Origin: Brevundimonas huaxiensis
GTDB taxonomy: Bacteria; Pseudomonadota; Alphaproteobacteria; Caulobacterales; Caulobacteraceae
Direction: 5' to 3'
Length of the DNA stretch: 64,000 nt
NCBI RefSeq assembly: GCF_014218725.1
Contig: NZ_JABBJE010000001.1
Span: 969,003 to 1,033,002 of the forward strand
Below, in pieces: positions 1 through 12,400 of the stretch (position 1 is its first letter; the number at the start of each line of letters is the position of its first letter). Position numbers and translations under genes: made by a program. The notes under the pieces were generated by a model, which was not told where the DNA came from, ran no database searches, and saw only the letters and a list, made by a program, of their open reading frames with translations.

Positions 1-83
1 GCGCGCCATTGGGCGATCCAGTCCGTGCCGTCGTGGACCGCGAACAGCGTATTGGTGTTCCCCTGCTCGATGGCGAGAAGCAT
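1..83 (-). CDS. coaX: Type III pantothenate kinase, 5' end only
   Basis: Only the first 27 codons lie in the window. The N-terminus reads [19 protein letters not shown], the Asp/Glu-containing phosphate-binding start of CoaX proteins, which phosphorylate pantothenate in the first step of coenzyme A synthesis. The ATG shares one base with the birA stop codon (TGATG), so the two are translationally coupled. birA followed by coaX after the nuo operon is, from memory, the order in Caulobacter relatives. The rest of the gene lies outside the window, so activity cannot be judged. Confidence 0.8.
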   Translation of the reverse strand, partial: MLLAIEQGNTNTLFAVHDGTDWIAQWR

Positions 84-832
84 CAGGCGGCTTTCCCGAA
101 GAAGACATCGCCGGCGGAGATCAACCGCACCGAGCCGTCGGCCAGACGCAGGCGTAAGGCGCCGTCCGCCTCCACGCCCTCGGCCAAACCTTCCAGCGTC
201 TCATTGTCCAGACGCGCGACGCATGGTCCGTTTAGGCCCGTCAAACGACTGGTCCAGGCGTCGAGCACGGGCTCGAAGCCCATCGTCTGCCAGCGCCCCC
301 ACCAGACGGCGAAAGTCTCGGCCAGGATTTCGGCGGCGGCCTCGATCGGCGGGACATAGGCCAGGTCGGCGCGCAGACGTTCGGCGACCGAGGTCGCCCC
401 CCGCTCGGTGCCCTCGGGCGCATGGGCCAGATTCACGCCGATGCCGACCGCAAGCCAGAGGTCGCCGTTCGCATGCCGGCCGGATTCGACCAGGATGCCG
501 GACACCTTGACCCCGTCCAGCAGGACGTCGTTGGGCCATTTGATCGACACGAGCGCGGGCGAGACGAAGACGTCCAGCAGGTCCGCGACCGCCAGGGCGG
601 CGATGAAGGTGGCCTGGGCCGCCTCCGCCGCCGACTTGGGCGTGGTGATCAGAAGGGTCGCGGCCAGATTGCCCTGATCGGTGTCCCACTTGCGACCCCG
701 CCGACCGCGACCGGCGGTCTGGCGGCGCGCCACGATCCAGCACGGTCCCGCCTCTCCGGCCTCGGCGAGGCGGCGCGCCTCGGCGTTGGTCGAGTCGATC
801 TCGTCGAGGATGACCAGTGGGACGGGCGCCAA
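83..832 (-). CDS. birA: Biotin--[acetyl-CoA-carboxylase] ligase
   Basis: Encodes 249 residues. It activates biotin with ATP and transfers it to the biotin carboxyl carrier protein of acetyl-CoA carboxylase. The biotin/AMP-binding loop GRGRRGRKW is at about residues 41-49, and the ligase motif [19 protein letters not shown] at about 99-117. There is no N-terminal helix-turn-helix, so this is the short (group I) form without repressor activity. It starts 4 nt after the nuoN stop and overlaps coaX by one base, so it is probably transcribed with the tail of the nuo operon. Confidence 0.93.
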   Translation of the reverse strand: MAPVPLVILDEIDSTNAEARRLAEAGEAGPCWIVARRQTAGRGRRGRKWDTDQGNLAATLLITTPKSAAEAAQATFIAALAVADLLDVFVSPALVSIKWPNDVLLDGVKVSGILVESGRHANGDLWLAVGIGVNLAHAPEGTERGATSVAERLRADLAYVPPIEAAAEILAETFAVWWGRWQTMGFEPVLDAWTSRLTGLNGPCVARLDNETLEGLAEGVEADGALRLRLADGSVRLISAGDVFFGKAA

Positions 833-836
833 CGCC

Positions 837-2279
837 CTACCCGTTCCCGAAGCCGGCGCTCGCAGCCTTGGTCAGCGGCTCCAGCCAGGTCAGACCAACG
901 ATCACCAAGGGGAAGGCGAAGGCGGCGCACGCCCAGCCGATCCACTTCGCCTCGACCGGCGCGGCGTCGGTCGCAATGTCGTCCACCGGCGCATCGAACC
1001 ACATCAGCTTGAGGATGCGCAGATAGTAGAAGGCGGCGACGACCGAGGCGACCAGACCGGCGGCCGCGACGGGCCACAGTCCTGCATCGGCAGCAGCGCC
1101 GAACACATAGTATTTGCCCCAGAAACCCGAGAACGGCGGCATGCCCAGGACCGACAGCGACAGGATGGTCAGGGCCACGGCCGTCAGCGGCCGATCCTTC
1201 TTCAAGCCAGCCAGATCGGCGATGCGGCGGATCGGACGGCCCGACTTGGACAGGCTGAGCAGGATAGCGAAGAAGCCCAGCTGGTCGATGACATACAGCG
1301 TCATGAACATCAGCATGGCCTGCAGGCCTTCGGCCGTGCCCGCCGCAATGCCCAGCAGGGCGTAACCGATGTTGGCGATCGAAGAATAGGCCAAGAGGCG
1401 CTGGATGTCCTTCTGCGCCAGGCCGCCAAAGGCGCCGACGACGAAGCTGATCAGCGAGATGGCGATCAGGACCTGCGACCACTGGGCGTGGGCGTCACCG
1501 AAACCGTTTTCCAGCGCGCGGGCGATCAGCACCATGGCCGCGACCTTGGGCGCCGTGGCGAACAGGGCCACGACCGGCGTCGGCGCGCCCTCATAGACGT
1601 CGGGCGTCCACATGTGGAACGGCGCGGCCGAAACCTTGAACGCCAGGCCGCAGATCAGGAAGACCAGGCCGAAGACCAGGCCCGGGCCGGGATTGTCGGC
1701 GGCGACGGCGGCGATGTCCTCGAACCGCATCGAACCGGCGAAGCCGTAGATCAGGCTGGCGCCATACAGCAGCAGACCCGACGACAGGGCGCCCAGGACG
1801 AAATACTTCAGACCCGCTTCCGACGCCTTGACGTCGTTGCGGTGGAAGGCGGCCAGCACATACAGGGCCAGCGAGTGCAGCTCGATCCCGACATACATGG
1901 AGATCAGGTCGCCCGAGGACGCCATCATCCCCATGCCGGCCGAGGCCAGCACGATCAGGACTGGATATTCGAACTTGGCGATGCGCGTGCGCTTCATCCA
2001 GCCGTCGCCCAGCACGACCGCCACGGCGGCAGACAGATAGATCAGGCTCTTGGCGTAGATGGCCAGCGGATCGGCGACATAGGCGCCGTTGAAGGCGACT
2101 CCCCACGGTCCGACGATCGAGATGACCGATGCGGCGATCAGCAGCAGCACCGACAGGATCGAGACCAGACGGGCGCTCTTGTCGCCGATGAAGGCGCCGA
2201 CCATCAGCAGGACCAGAGCGCCGACCGCGAGGGTGACTTCCGAGGCGGCGAGATGCAGGGCGGAGGATAGATCAGGCAT
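837..2279 (-). CDS. nuoN: NADH-quinone oxidoreductase subunit N
   Basis: 480 residues, hydrophobic throughout, with about 14 predicted membrane helices. It is the ND2-type, antiporter-like proton-pumping subunit of complex I in the inner membrane. A conserved proton-transfer lysine region (LVFLICGLAFKVSAAPFHMW) and the PTPVVALFATAPK segment are typical of NuoN. Length matches the family. It is the last nuo gene, 9 nt after nuoM, and is followed by birA after 4 nt. Confidence 0.95.
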   Translation of the reverse strand: MPDLSSALHLAASEVTLAVGALVLLMVGAFIGDKSARLVSILSVLLLIAASVISIVGPWGVAFNGAYVADPLAIYAKSLIYLSAAVAVVLGDGWMKRTRIAKFEYPVLIVLASAGMGMMASSGDLISMYVGIELHSLALYVLAAFHRNDVKASEAGLKYFVLGALSSGLLLYGASLIYGFAGSMRFEDIAAVAADNPGPGLVFGLVFLICGLAFKVSAAPFHMWTPDVYEGAPTPVVALFATAPKVAAMVLIARALENGFGDAHAQWSQVLIAISLISFVVGAFGGLAQKDIQRLLAYSSIANIGYALLGIAAGTAEGLQAMLMFMTLYVIDQLGFFAILLSLSKSGRPIRRIADLAGLKKDRPLTAVALTILSLSVLGMPPFSGFWGKYYVFGAAADAGLWPVAAAGLVASVVAAFYYLRILKLMWFDAPVDDIATDAAPVEAKWIGWACAAFAFPLVIVGLTWLEPLTKAASAGFGNG

Positions 2280-2288
2280 CTGTAAGTC

Positions 2289-3773
2289 TCACCCGCCGAT
2301 CGCGGCGCGATACGCGCTGGTCAGGGCCTCGACGGCAGGCCCGGTGTAATCGAGGACGGAGGCCGGATGGACCCCCAGCCAGATGGTGCCGACGATCAGG
2401 GGCACGAACAGCAGCAGTTCGCGCTTGTCGATGTCGGTGATGGTCTCGAGCTTCGGATTGGTGATCTCGCCGAACATGACCGCGCGGTACAGGGTCAGGG
2501 CATAGACCGCCGAGAAGATGACGCCCGAGGCCGCGACCAGCGCCGCCCAGGTCGAGGCGTTGTAGGCGCCCGTCATGGTCAGAACTTCGCCGATGAAGCC
2601 CGAGGTGCCCGGCAGACCGACGTTGGCCATGGTGAACATCAGGAAGATGGCGGCGTACCACGGCATCTTGGAGGTCAGGCCGCCGTAGAAGGCGATCTCG
2701 CGGGTGTGCATCCGGTCGTAAACGACGCCGACGCACAGGAACAGCGCGCCCGAGATCAGGCCGTGGCTGATCATCTGGAAGATGGCGCCCTGCATGCCGA
2801 TGTCGTTGCCGGCGAAGATGCCCAGGGTCACAAAGCCCATGTGGGCCACCGACGAATAGGCGATCAGCTTCTTGATGTCCGTCTGACGCCAGGCGACCAG
2901 CGACGTGTAGACGATGGCGATCACCGACAGGGTGAAGACCAGCGGCCGGAACATCTCCGACGCCACCGGGAACATCGGCACGTTGAACAGGATGAAGCCG
3001 TATCCGCCCAGCTTCAGCAGAATACCCGCCAGGATCACCGAACCAGCCGTCGGCGCCTGAACGTGGGCGTCGGGCAGCCAGGTGTGGACCGGCCACATCG
3101 GCATCTTGACCGCGAACGAGGCGAAGAAGGCCAGCCACAGGATCGGCTGGACGGCCGGATCGAAGGCGAAACGCTTCAGCTCGGGAATGCTGGTGGTACC
3201 CGCCTCATGCGCCATCCACAGCATGGCCAGCAGCATCAGAACGGACCCCAGCAGGGTGTAGAGGAAGAACTTGTAGGCCGCGTAAATGCGGTTCTGACCG
3301 CCCCAGATGCCGATGATCAGGAACATCGGGACCAGGGTGCCTTCGAAGAAGATGTAGAAGAGGAACAGGTCCAGCGAGGTGAACACCCCGATGACCAGCG
3401 TCTCCAGCACCAGGAAGGCGATCATATATTCAACGACGCGCGTCTCGACAGACTTCCAGCTGGCCAGAATGCAGATCGGCATCAGGAAGGCCGTCAGCAG
3501 CACGAACAGGATCGAGATCCCGTCGACGCCCAGGTGATAGCTGGCGCCCGCGAACCACGGGACCATCTCCACGAACTGATAGCCGGTGTTAGCCGGATCG
3601 AAGCCGGCGACCAGCACGACCGACACCGCCAGGGTCACCAGGGTGGTGATCAAGGCGATCCAGCGCGCGGCCGGCGCGGTCGCATCGGCCGACTTTGACG
3701 TCATCCGGGCGACGAAGATCGCCAAGGCCCCGACCAGGGGCAGGAATGTAACGAGGCTCAGGATGTAGGGCAC
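2289..3773 (-). CDS. nuoM: NADH-quinone oxidoreductase subunit M
   Basis: 494 residues, a polytopic ND4-type antiporter-like subunit of complex I. Family landmarks are visible: the glutamate-bearing [17 protein letters not shown] segment, [20 protein letters not shown], and the [15 protein letters not shown] segment after a KKL motif. It lies 4 nt after the nuoL stop and 9 nt before the nuoN start, in the same operon. The start gives the usual N-terminal membrane helix. Confidence 0.95.
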   Translation of the reverse strand: MPYILSLVTFLPLVGALAIFVARMTSKSADATAPAARWIALITTLVTLAVSVVLVAGFDPANTGYQFVEMVPWFAGASYHLGVDGISILFVLLTAFLMPICILASWKSVETRVVEYMIAFLVLETLVIGVFTSLDLFLFYIFFEGTLVPMFLIIGIWGGQNRIYAAYKFFLYTLLGSVLMLLAMLWMAHEAGTTSIPELKRFAFDPAVQPILWLAFFASFAVKMPMWPVHTWLPDAHVQAPTAGSVILAGILLKLGGYGFILFNVPMFPVASEMFRPLVFTLSVIAIVYTSLVAWRQTDIKKLIAYSSVAHMGFVTLGIFAGNDIGMQGAIFQMISHGLISGALFLCVGVVYDRMHTREIAFYGGLTSKMPWYAAIFLMFTMANVGLPGTSGFIGEVLTMTGAYNASTWAALVAASGVIFSAVYALTLYRAVMFGEITNPKLETITDIDKRELLLFVPLIVGTIWLGVHPASVLDYTGPAVEALTSAYRAAIGG

Positions 3774-3777
3774 GAGA

Positions 3778-5889
3778 TCAGGCTCCCCACGCGAGGATGG
3801 CGAAGGTGAGCAGACCAGCCACCCCGAGCAACATCACGAAGGCGTAGTGATAGACATAGCCGGACTGGATCTTGCCCAGTCGAGCGGCGGATTTCAGCGA
3901 CACCCAGGCGGCGCCGTTCGGGCCCAGGCCGTCGATGATCTTCACGTCGCAGATCTTCCAGAAGAAGTTCCCGATGGCGCGGAAGCCGCGCACGAACACG
4001 AAGTCGTACAGCTCATCGAAATACCACTTGTTGTAGAGGAAGCGGTAGATGACGCCGTTCCGCTCGGCCATGCGACGGCCCATGCCCTCGCGAGCGACGT
4101 AGATCCAATAGGCGAAGGCGGTGCCGATCAGCGTCAGGATCAGCGGCGACCATTTCACCCAGGTCGGAACGTCGTGGCTTTCGTGCAGGACGTGGTTGTT
4201 CGCGCCGGTGAAGATCGCGCCGCGCCAGAACTCGCCCTCGTGGTGGCCGATGAAGTGCGGCGCGAAGACGAAGCCGGCCGCGACGGCGCCGACCGACAGC
4301 AGGATCAGCGGAACCAGCATGACCAGCGGGCTCTCGTGCGGCTTCAGCGGGCCATGATGACCGTGGTCGTCGTGAGCGTGGTCGTCATGCGCGGCGTGCG
4401 CAACGGCGTGGCCGTGATCGTCCGGTAGCGGCTCGGAGTGCGTCTCCAGTTGAGCGGCCGAGGCGTGATCGTCCCCATGATGCGCGCCCTCTTCCTTCCA
4501 CACCGGCTTGTTGTGGAAGGTCATGAAGACCAGGCGCCACGAATAGTAGGCCGTCAGACCGGCGGCGATGATGCCGACGAAGAAGGCGAACAGGCCGATG
4601 GCCGAGTGACCCGAGGCCGCCGAGGCATAGGCGCTCTCGATGATCGAGTCCTTGGAGTAGAAGCCGGCGAAGCCGCCGACGCCAGGGATGCCCAGGCCGG
4701 TGATGGCGATGGTGCCGATGGTCATCACCGCATAGGTGACCGGCAGCAGCTTCCACAGGCCGCCCATCTTCCGCATGTCCTGCTCGTGGTGCATGCCGTG
4801 GATCACCGAGCCAGCGCCCAGGAACAGCAGCGCCTTGAAGAAGGCGTGCGTGAACAGGTGGAACATGGCCGCCTGATAGGCGCCGACGCCCGCCGCGAAG
4901 AACATATAGCCCAGCTGCGAACAGGTCGAATAGGCGATGACCCGCTTGATGTCGTTCTGGGTCAGGCCGACCGTGGCGGCGAACAGGGCCGTGATCGCGC
5001 CGATGATGGCGATGATCTGCGACGCGCCCGGCGCATACTCATAGATCGGGCTCAGCAGGCAGACCATATAGACGCCGGCGGTGACCATGGTCGCGGCGTG
5101 GATCAGCGCCGACACCGGGGTCGGGCCTTCCATCGCGTCCGGCAACCAGGTGTGCAGGAAGAACTGGGCCGACTTGCCCATGGCGCCGATGAACAGCAGG
5201 AAGCCGGCCAGATCCAGCGCGGACCACTGGACGCCCAGGAACTCCCACGTCGTGCCGGCCTTTGTGGCGATCAGCGGGAACAGCTCGGCGAAGTTGATGG
5301 TGCCGTACATCCAGAAGACCGTCATGATCCCCAGCACGAAACCGAAGTCGCCGACGCGGTTGACGACGAAGGCCTTGATGGCGGCGGCGCTGGCCGTCGG
5401 CTTCTTGAACCAGAAGCCGATCAGCAGATAGGACGCCAGGCCGACGCCTTCCCAGCCGAAGAAGATCTGCATGAAGTCCGCCGCCGTCACCAGCGCCAGC
5501 ATCATAAAGGTGAACAGCGACAGATAGGCGAAGAAGCGCGGCCGGCTGTCGTCCTCGGCCATATAGCCCCAGGAATACAGGTGAACCAGCGACGACACGC
5601 TGGTGACCACGATCAGCATGGTCGCCGACAGGGCGTCGATGCGGATCGACCAGGCCGACTGGAAGTCGCCGACGTTGATGAAGGGCGCCAGGCGGATGGT
5701 GAAGGGCTCCATATGGCCCCAGGTCCATTGGCCGAACACCGTCCAGGCGACGGCGCACGAGAAGAACAGCAGGCCGGTCGTAACGGCCTGCGACGGGATG
5801 TTGCCGATCCGGCGTCCGAAGAAGCCGGCGATGGCCGCGCCCAGCAGCGGGGCAAAGATCCCGAGAATGACGAGGGTATGGAAGGTCAC
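3778..5889 (-). CDS. nuoL: NADH-quinone oxidoreductase subunit L
   Basis: 703 residues, the ND5-type distal proton-pumping subunit of complex I, ending in the long lateral helix region. Motifs include [42 protein letters not shown], and [13 protein letters not shown]. Unusually, residues about 467-520 are a hydrophilic stretch very rich in His and Asp (for example [28 protein letters not shown]). It falls between late transmembrane helices and could bind metal or simply be a linker. The protein is longer than the roughly 610-residue E. coli form. Spacing is 4 nt to nuoM and 2 nt from nuoK. Confidence 0.95.
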   Translation of the reverse strand: MTFHTLVILGIFAPLLGAAIAGFFGRRIGNIPSQAVTTGLLFFSCAVAWTVFGQWTWGHMEPFTIRLAPFINVGDFQSAWSIRIDALSATMLIVVTSVSSLVHLYSWGYMAEDDSRPRFFAYLSLFTFMMLALVTAADFMQIFFGWEGVGLASYLLIGFWFKKPTASAAAIKAFVVNRVGDFGFVLGIMTVFWMYGTINFAELFPLIATKAGTTWEFLGVQWSALDLAGFLLFIGAMGKSAQFFLHTWLPDAMEGPTPVSALIHAATMVTAGVYMVCLLSPIYEYAPGASQIIAIIGAITALFAATVGLTQNDIKRVIAYSTCSQLGYMFFAAGVGAYQAAMFHLFTHAFFKALLFLGAGSVIHGMHHEQDMRKMGGLWKLLPVTYAVMTIGTIAITGLGIPGVGGFAGFYSKDSIIESAYASAASGHSAIGLFAFFVGIIAAGLTAYYSWRLVFMTFHNKPVWKEEGAHHGDDHASAAQLETHSEPLPDDHGHAVAHAAHDDHAHDDHGHHGPLKPHESPLVMLVPLILLSVGAVAAGFVFAPHFIGHHEGEFWRGAIFTGANNHVLHESHDVPTWVKWSPLILTLIGTAFAYWIYVAREGMGRRMAERNGVIYRFLYNKWYFDELYDFVFVRGFRAIGNFFWKICDVKIIDGLGPNGAAWVSLKSAARLGKIQSGYVYHYAFVMLLGVAGLLTFAILAWGA

Positions 5890-5891
5890 GC

Positions 5892-6197
5892 TCAGCCCTT
5901 CATCACGGAGGCGTCGTCCACGGCGATGTTGCCGCGGTTACGGAAGAAGGTCACCAGGATCGCCAGGCCGACGGCGGCCTCGGCTGCGGCGACGGTCAGG
6001 ACGAACATAGCCATGATCTGCCCGCTGATCTCGTTCAGATAGGCCGAGAAGGCGACGAAGTTGATGTTCACCGCCAGCAGGATCAGCTCGATCGACATCA
6101 AGATGATGATGACGTTCTTGCGGTTCACGAAGATGCCGAACACCCCGATGGTGAACAGGATTGCAGCGACCGTCAGATAGTGGGTCAGACCGATCAT
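5892..6197 (-). CDS. nuoK: NADH-quinone oxidoreductase subunit K
   Basis: 101 residues with three membrane helices, the ND4L subunit that carries membrane-buried glutamates of the proton path ([17 protein letters not shown] and [11 protein letters not shown]). The frame is open further upstream, but the ATG at 6197 gives the family start and length, and it shares a base with the nuoJ stop codon (TGATG), which supports coupling. Confidence 0.93.
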   Translation of the reverse strand: MIGLTHYLTVAAILFTIGVFGIFVNRKNVIIILMSIELILLAVNINFVAFSAYLNEISGQIMAMFVLTVAAAEAAVGLAILVTFFRNRGNIAVDDASVMKG

Positions 6198-6823
6198 CAG
6201 AGAAGCTCCTCGGCGCTGACGCCTTCGCCCGTGGCGGCGGACTTGATCTCGACCGACTTGCGACGGTCGCGGTTCACCTGGTCGCCGGGGTTCTGGCGTT
6301 TGATGTGCGGCTTGTGGCGCAGGGTCAGGGTGATGGCGCCGATCATCGCGATCAGCAGCACGATCCCGGCCGCCTGGAAGAAATAGACATAGTCCGTGTA
6401 GAGCACGCGGCCGATGGCCTCGACATTCGTCACGCTGGCGTCCGGCGCGCCCGGCGCCGGCAGGCCCGCAGCGGCGCCGCCCTGAACCACGGCGACCGAG
6501 ACGATGATCATCTCGACCAGCAGCACGGCGGCGACGATGGCGCCCAGCGGCAGATAGCGTGCGTAGCCTTCGCGCAGCTTCAGGAAGTCCACGTCCAGCA
6601 TCATGACGACGAACAGGAACAGCACCGCGACCGCGCCCACATAGACGACGACCAGCAGCATCGCCAGGAACTCGGCGCCCAGCAGGACGAACAGACCCGC
6701 CGACGAGAAGAAGGCCAGGATCAACCACAGCACGCTGTGCACCGGGTTGCGCGCGGTCACGACCAGAAGGCCGGAAACCGTGGCGACCGCCGCCAGCAGA
6801 TAGAAGGCTATGCCTTGCAGCAT
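6197..6823 (-). CDS. nuoJ: NADH-quinone oxidoreductase subunit J
   Basis: 208 residues. ND6-type membrane subunit with five N-terminal helices. The conserved [23 protein letters not shown] segment around the pi-bulge helix is clear. The C-terminal tail after about residue 165 is hydrophilic and basic ([16 protein letters not shown]). It lies 74 nt after nuoI, the largest gap inside the operon's second half, and overlaps nuoK by one base. Confidence 0.93.
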   Translation of the reverse strand: MLQGIAFYLLAAVATVSGLLVVTARNPVHSVLWLILAFFSSAGLFVLLGAEFLAMLLVVVYVGAVAVLFLFVVMMLDVDFLKLREGYARYLPLGAIVAAVLLVEMIIVSVAVVQGGAAAGLPAPGAPDASVTNVEAIGRVLYTDYVYFFQAAGIVLLIAMIGAITLTLRHKPHIKRQNPGDQVNRDRRKSVEIKSAATGEGVSAEELL

Positions 6824-6897
6824 GTCGGGACGAAGCCCCTTTCGTATCGGCCGCGACCCCCATTCAGGAATCGCCGACCCGTTTAGCGAGATGCGCC

Positions 6898-7389
6898 TTA
6901 GCGGTAAGGCGCGTCGAGTTCCAGATTCTTGGCGATCTGCCGTTCCCAGCGGTCGCCGTTATCGAGCAGGCGTTGCTTGTCGTAGAGCAGCTCTTCGCGC
7001 GTCTCGACGGCGAACTCCGAGTTCGGCCCTTCCACGATGGCGTCCACCGGGCAGGCCTCCTGGCACAGGCCACAATAGATGCACTTGACCATGTCGATGT
7101 CGTAGCGGGTCGTGCGGCGGCTGCCATCGGCACGCGGCTCGGCCTCGATGGTGATGGCCTGGGCGGGGCAGATGGCTTCGCACAGCTTGCAGGCGATGCA
7201 GCGTTCCTCGCCGTTCGCATAGCGACGCAACGCGTGCTCGCCACGGAAGCGCGGCGACTGCGGATTGCGCTCGAAGGGATAGTTCACCGTCATCTTGGGA
7301 CGGGCCATATATTTCAGCGACAGACCGATGGCGCCGATGACGTCCAGCATCATCGCGCCCTTGGTCGCTTGGACGATACGGGTGAACAT
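6898..7389 (-). CDS. nuoI: NADH-quinone oxidoreductase subunit I
   Basis: 163 residues. Ferredoxin-like subunit of the peripheral arm that holds clusters N6a and N6b. Two classic 4Fe-4S motifs are visible: [15 protein letters not shown] at about residues 66-80 and [15 protein letters not shown] at about 105-119. The N-terminus ([18 protein letters not shown]) is the amphipathic membrane-docking segment. The ATG overlaps the stop of the preceding small lipoprotein gene by one base, so that gene is embedded in the operon rather than separate. Confidence 0.95.
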   Translation of the reverse strand: MFTRIVQATKGAMMLDVIGAIGLSLKYMARPKMTVNYPFERNPQSPRFRGEHALRRYANGEERCIACKLCEAICPAQAITIEAEPRADGSRRTTRYDIDMVKCIYCGLCQEACPVDAIVEGPNSEFAVETREELLYDKQRLLDNGDRWERQIAKNLELDAPYR

Positions 7390-7568
7390 CAGGGCTTATC
7401 CTTGGGGGCGGGCGTCGTCTTGGGGGCGGTCTGGCTGGCGCGCCAGTCCTGTTCAATGCGATCCTGGCGCTGCTGCCATTGATAGCTCGACTCGGGCATG
7501 CGCGACGGGTCGGGCGCGCAGGCGGCGGTCATCGCCACAAGACCGAGGCCGATGATAGGGCCGCGCAT
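7389..7568 (-). CDS. Small lipoprotein-like protein embedded between nuoH and nuoI
   Basis: 59 residues if translated from the ATG at 7568, which overlaps the nuoH stop as TGATG. An upstream start in the same frame at 7595 would overlap nuoH by 28 nt. The N-terminus ([20 protein letters not shown]) is a short hydrophobic signal ending at Cys17 with a lipobox-like MTAAC. The rest is hydrophilic, rich in Gln, Arg, Pro and Lys. Its stop overlaps the nuoI ATG, so translation is coupled on both sides. No known family is recognised. The position suggests an accessory or assembly factor for complex I, but this is inference. Confidence 0.7.
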   Translation of the reverse strand: MRGPIIGLGLVAMTAACAPDPSRMPESSYQWQQRQDRIEQDWRASQTAPKTTPAPKDKP

Positions 7569-8641
7569 CACGACCCCACCACGAAGACGCGCCAAGCGGA
7601 AACGATCACGACCGCGACCAGCGACGTCGGCAGGAAAATCTTCCAGCCCAGACGCATCAGTTGGTCATAGCGATAGCGCGGCACGAAGGCCTTCACCATC
7701 GAGATCATGATGAACCAGAAGACCGTCTTGGCCATGAATGTCAGCAGATAGATCGTATAGGCGATCCAGGCCGGCAGCCCATCCATCCACGCCTGCGGCA
7801 CGCCGGGGTTCCAGCCGCCGAAGAACAGCAGGCTGATCATCGCGGACATGAAGACGATGTTGACGTACTCGCCCATCATGAACAGCAGATACGGCGTCGA
7901 GCTGTATTCGACCTGATAACCGGCGACCAGTTCGGACTCGGCCTCGGGCAGGTCGAACGGCGGGCGGTTGGTTTCGGCCAGGGCCGAGATGAAGAAGATG
8001 ATCGACATCGGGAACAGGATCACCACCAGCGGCCAGGTGTCGGCGCCGCCGCCGAAGCCGTACCAGTTCCAGAACATGCCCTTCTGGCTGTCGACGATCG
8101 CCGACAGGTTCATGGTGCCGGCCAGCAGGATCACATTGATGATGATCAGGCCGAGCGAGACTTCATACGACACCATCTGCGCCGCGGAACGCAGCGAACC
8201 TAGGAACGGATACTTCGAGTTCGAAGCCCAGCCGCCCATGATGATGCCGTAAACGCCCAGCGACGACACGGCGAAGATGTACAGGATGCCGACATTCAGG
8301 TCCGACACGACCCAACCGGGCGCGAACGGAATGACCGCCCAGGCCATGAAGGCCAGGATCACGGTGATGATCGGGGCGATGATGAAGACCGCCTTGTCCG
8401 CGCCGGCCGGGATCACGACCTCCTTCAGCACGAACTTGATCATGTCGGCGAAGGATTGAAGCAGGCCGAAGGGACCGACGACGTTCGGACCCTTGCGCAT
8501 CTGCACCCCGGCCCAGACCTTGCGGTCGGCCAGCAGCAGGAAAGCGACGGCGATCAGCACGCCGACCGTGATCAGCAGGACCTGGCCGACCGTGATCAGC
8601 GTCCAGCCCAGAGGCGTGGCCCAGAAGGAAACGGGGTCCAT
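7568..8641 (-). CDS. nuoH: NADH-quinone oxidoreductase subunit H
   Basis: 357 residues, eight-helix ND1-type subunit forming the quinone chamber with NuoB and NuoD. The conserved [19 protein letters not shown] loop near residues 40-58 and the [25 protein letters not shown] acidic loop are diagnostic. It begins 3 nt after nuoG and its stop overlaps the small lipoprotein gene. Confidence 0.95.
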   Translation of the reverse strand: MDPVSFWATPLGWTLITVGQVLLITVGVLIAVAFLLLADRKVWAGVQMRKGPNVVGPFGLLQSFADMIKFVLKEVVIPAGADKAVFIIAPIITVILAFMAWAVIPFAPGWVVSDLNVGILYIFAVSSLGVYGIIMGGWASNSKYPFLGSLRSAAQMVSYEVSLGLIIINVILLAGTMNLSAIVDSQKGMFWNWYGFGGGADTWPLVVILFPMSIIFFISALAETNRPPFDLPEAESELVAGYQVEYSSTPYLLFMMGEYVNIVFMSAMISLLFFGGWNPGVPQAWMDGLPAWIAYTIYLLTFMAKTVFWFIMISMVKAFVPRYRYDQLMRLGWKIFLPTSLVAVVIVSAWRVFVVGS

Positions 8642-8644
8642 GGC

Positions 8645-10690
8645 TTACTCCGCCGCCATTGCGACCGGCTGGGTCCGCAGGGCGGACAGCTCGGCCATCG
8701 TCGCGCTGGCGCGCGCTATCGGATTGGAAAGATACGGGTCGGTCACGACCGAGACGAAGGCGCGGTCGCCCAGATCACCCTTGGCGCCCAGGGCCGCCAC
8801 GTCGAACGTCGCCGGCGCGGGCAGATAATCGATCCGGCCGAAGGTCGGATGATCGCCCATCAGCTTGGCGCGCAGTTGCTCCAGCGTGTCGTAAGGCAGG
8901 GTCTGATCGACGCGCGCCGACAGGGCGCGGATGATGGCCCAGTCTTCCTTGGCCTCGCCCTTGGGGAAGACGACGCGTTCGGCCATCTGCACCCGGCCCT
9001 CGGTGTTGACGTACAGGCCGGACTTCTCGGTATAGGCCGCGCCCGGCAGGATGACGTCGGCGCCGTGCGCGCCGCGGTCGCCGTGGCTGCCGAGATAGAC
9101 GCGGAAGGCGTTCGAACCGGTCGGATCGACCTCGTCGGCGCCCAGCAGGAACAGCACGTCAAGCGCATCCGGCTTCAGCATTTCGGCGACGGTCAGGCCG
9201 CCCTCAGCCGGCACGAAGCCCATGTCCAGACCGGCGACGCGCGAGGCGGCGTGGTGCAGGACGTTGAAGCCGTTCCAGCCTTCGGCGACGACGCCGACCT
9301 TCTTGGCTAGGGCGCCGAGCGCGTTCAGGACTGCCGGGCCGCCCTCCCCGCCCAGCGCGCCCGAGCCGACGATGATCGCCGGACGCTCGGCCTTGGTCAG
9401 GAAGTCCAGCGCCGACTTCGGCAGCTTGGCCAGGGTCTGCGTGCCTGCGCCCAGATAGGCGTAGTCGAACGTCAGGTCAGTCTGTTCGCCGATCAGACCG
9501 ATCTCCATGTCGCCCTTCAGCCAGGCCTTGCGCAGGCGGGCGTTCAGCAGCGGCGCCTCGGTGCGCGGATTGGCGCCGACGATCAGAACAGCGTCAGCCT
9601 TTTCAATGCCTTCCAGGCCGGAGTTGAACAGCCATCCCTCACGTGGGCCATACCCAACGGCGGCGCCGTCCTGGCGGCAGTCGGTGTTGTTAGAGCCCAA
9701 GGCGCGGAACAGATCCAGCGTCGCCTTCATCGACTCGGCATCCTGCAGATCGCCGGCGATCACGCCTATGCGGTCGGCCGGCGCGGCCTTCAGCTTGGCG
9801 GCCACGGCGTCTAGCGCCTCGTTCCACGAGGCGGCGCGCAGCTTGCCGTTCTCACGGATCCACGGACGGTCCAAACGGCGCGCGGTCAGGCCGTCAACGA
9901 CGTAGCGGCTCTTGTCCGACAGCCACTCCTCGTTGATGCCCTCATTGACGCGCGGCAGCACACGCATGACCTCGGACCCGCGGTAGTCGGCGCGGATGTT
10001 AGAGCCCAGGGCGTCCATGACGTCGATGGTCTCAGTCTTCTTCAGTTCCCACGGACGATAGTGGTACTGCCACGGGCGGTGCGTCAGGGCGCCGACCGGG
10101 CACAGGTCGTTGACATTGCCCGACAGTTCCGAGGCGACCGACTTCTCCAGATAGGTCGTGATCTCGGCGTCCTCGCCGCGCGAGATCATGCCGATGTCCG
10201 GCACGCCGGCGACTTCGGTGATGAAGCGGACGCAGCGCGTGCATTGGATGCAGCGCGTCATGAAGGTCTTGATGGTCGGACCCATCGCCTTTTCTTCGAC
10301 CGCGCGCTTGTTCTCCGAATAGCGCGAACCGTCGCGGCCGTAGCCGACCGACTGGTCCTGCAGGTCGCACTCGCCGCCCTGGTCGCAGATCGGGCAATCC
10401 AGCGGGTGGTTGATGAGCAGGAACTCCATCACCCCTTCGCGGGCCTTCTTGACCATCGGAGTGTCGGTGAAGATCTCCTGCCCTTCGGCGGCCGGAAGCG
10501 CGCACGAAGCCTGCGGCTTCGGCGGTCCAGGCTTCACCTCGACCAGGCACATGCGGCAGTTGCCGGCGATGGACAGGCGCTCGTGATAGCAGAAGCGCGG
10601 AATCTCTTGTCCGGCGCGTTCGGCGACCTGGAGCACGGTCATGCCGGGCTCGAACTCGGTTTCGACGCCGTTGACCTTGGCGATAGGCAT
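8645..10690 (-). CDS. nuoG: NADH-quinone oxidoreductase subunit G
   Basis: 681 residues from the ATG at 10690; the frame is open for 76 more codons upstream, but these overlap another gene. The N-terminal 2Fe-2S domain has CYHERLSIAGNCRMCLVE plus a downstream Cys. The His-ligated 4Fe-4S site follows (HPLDCPICDQGGECDLQD), then CIQCTRCVRF, then a molybdopterin-oxidoreductase-like domain that no longer binds cofactor. It forms the peripheral arm with NuoE and NuoF. The ATG shares a base with the stop of the upstream lipoprotein gene. Confidence 0.95.
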   Translation of the reverse strand: MPIAKVNGVETEFEPGMTVLQVAERAGQEIPRFCYHERLSIAGNCRMCLVEVKPGPPKPQASCALPAAEGQEIFTDTPMVKKAREGVMEFLLINHPLDCPICDQGGECDLQDQSVGYGRDGSRYSENKRAVEEKAMGPTIKTFMTRCIQCTRCVRFITEVAGVPDIGMISRGEDAEITTYLEKSVASELSGNVNDLCPVGALTHRPWQYHYRPWELKKTETIDVMDALGSNIRADYRGSEVMRVLPRVNEGINEEWLSDKSRYVVDGLTARRLDRPWIRENGKLRAASWNEALDAVAAKLKAAPADRIGVIAGDLQDAESMKATLDLFRALGSNNTDCRQDGAAVGYGPREGWLFNSGLEGIEKADAVLIVGANPRTEAPLLNARLRKAWLKGDMEIGLIGEQTDLTFDYAYLGAGTQTLAKLPKSALDFLTKAERPAIIVGSGALGGEGGPAVLNALGALAKKVGVVAEGWNGFNVLHHAASRVAGLDMGFVPAEGGLTVAEMLKPDALDVLFLLGADEVDPTGSNAFRVYLGSHGDRGAHGADVILPGAAYTEKSGLYVNTEGRVQMAERVVFPKGEAKEDWAIIRALSARVDQTLPYDTLEQLRAKLMGDHPTFGRIDYLPAPATFDVAALGAKGDLGDRAFVSVVTDPYLSNPIARASATMAELSALRTQPVAMAAE

Positions 10691-11079
10691 CAGCGGGCCT
10701 CTTGCTTGGCGGCGGGAGCCGCCATTTGTACATCCACGGACATCGGCTGACCGTCGCGGAACAGGCCCGCGCCGTCGGCTTGCGCCCGGCATTCGAATTC
10801 CAGCCTGCCGCCATCGACTGGCGCGCGCCACGACACCTGGGCCGTGCGTTCGCCAGTGGCGGTGAAGGCGACCGCGTCGCCTTCCTGGCCATACATGCGG
10901 TTCACCACGTCGCGGCACGCCGCTTCGAGGTTCGCCGGAGCCGCCGCCGTCGCGACAGGCGCTACTTCAGCAGGAGCCGCCGTCGCGGGCGCGGTCGACG
11001 CTTCAGGCGCAGCCTTTTGCCGCTCGCCGCAAGCGGCGAGGATCGGAAGCGTCAGCAACAGGGCGACGGCGAGGCGCAT
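10690..11079 (-). CDS. Lipoprotein of unknown function between nuoF and nuoG
   Basis: 129 residues. A clear lipoprotein signal is present: a charged start, a hydrophobic core, and the lipobox LAAC with Cys17. An Ala/Pro/Thr-rich linker to about residue 50 is followed by a small domain with two Cys (AACRDV and FECRAQ). It starts 2 nt after nuoF ends and overlaps the nuoG ATG by one base. No family is recognised. Being locked into the nuo operon by overlap suggests a periplasmic or outer-membrane partner linked to respiration or complex I assembly, which is speculative. Confidence 0.8.
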   Translation of the reverse strand: MRLAVALLLTLPILAACGERQKAAPEASTAPATAAPAEVAPVATAAAPANLEAACRDVVNRMYGQEGDAVAFTATGERTAQVSWRAPVDGGRLEFECRAQADGAGLFRDGQPMSVDVQMAAPAAKQEAR

Positions 11080-11081
11080 CT

Positions 11082-12395
<1,314 letters not shown>

Positions 12396-12400
12396 GGCCC

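Noticed and set aside
681..6042. Long open frames on the plus strand opposite nuoN, nuoM and nuoL
   Set aside because: They mirror the codon pattern of the real genes in a high-GC genome, have Arg/Gln/Asp-rich unnatural composition and no family motifs.
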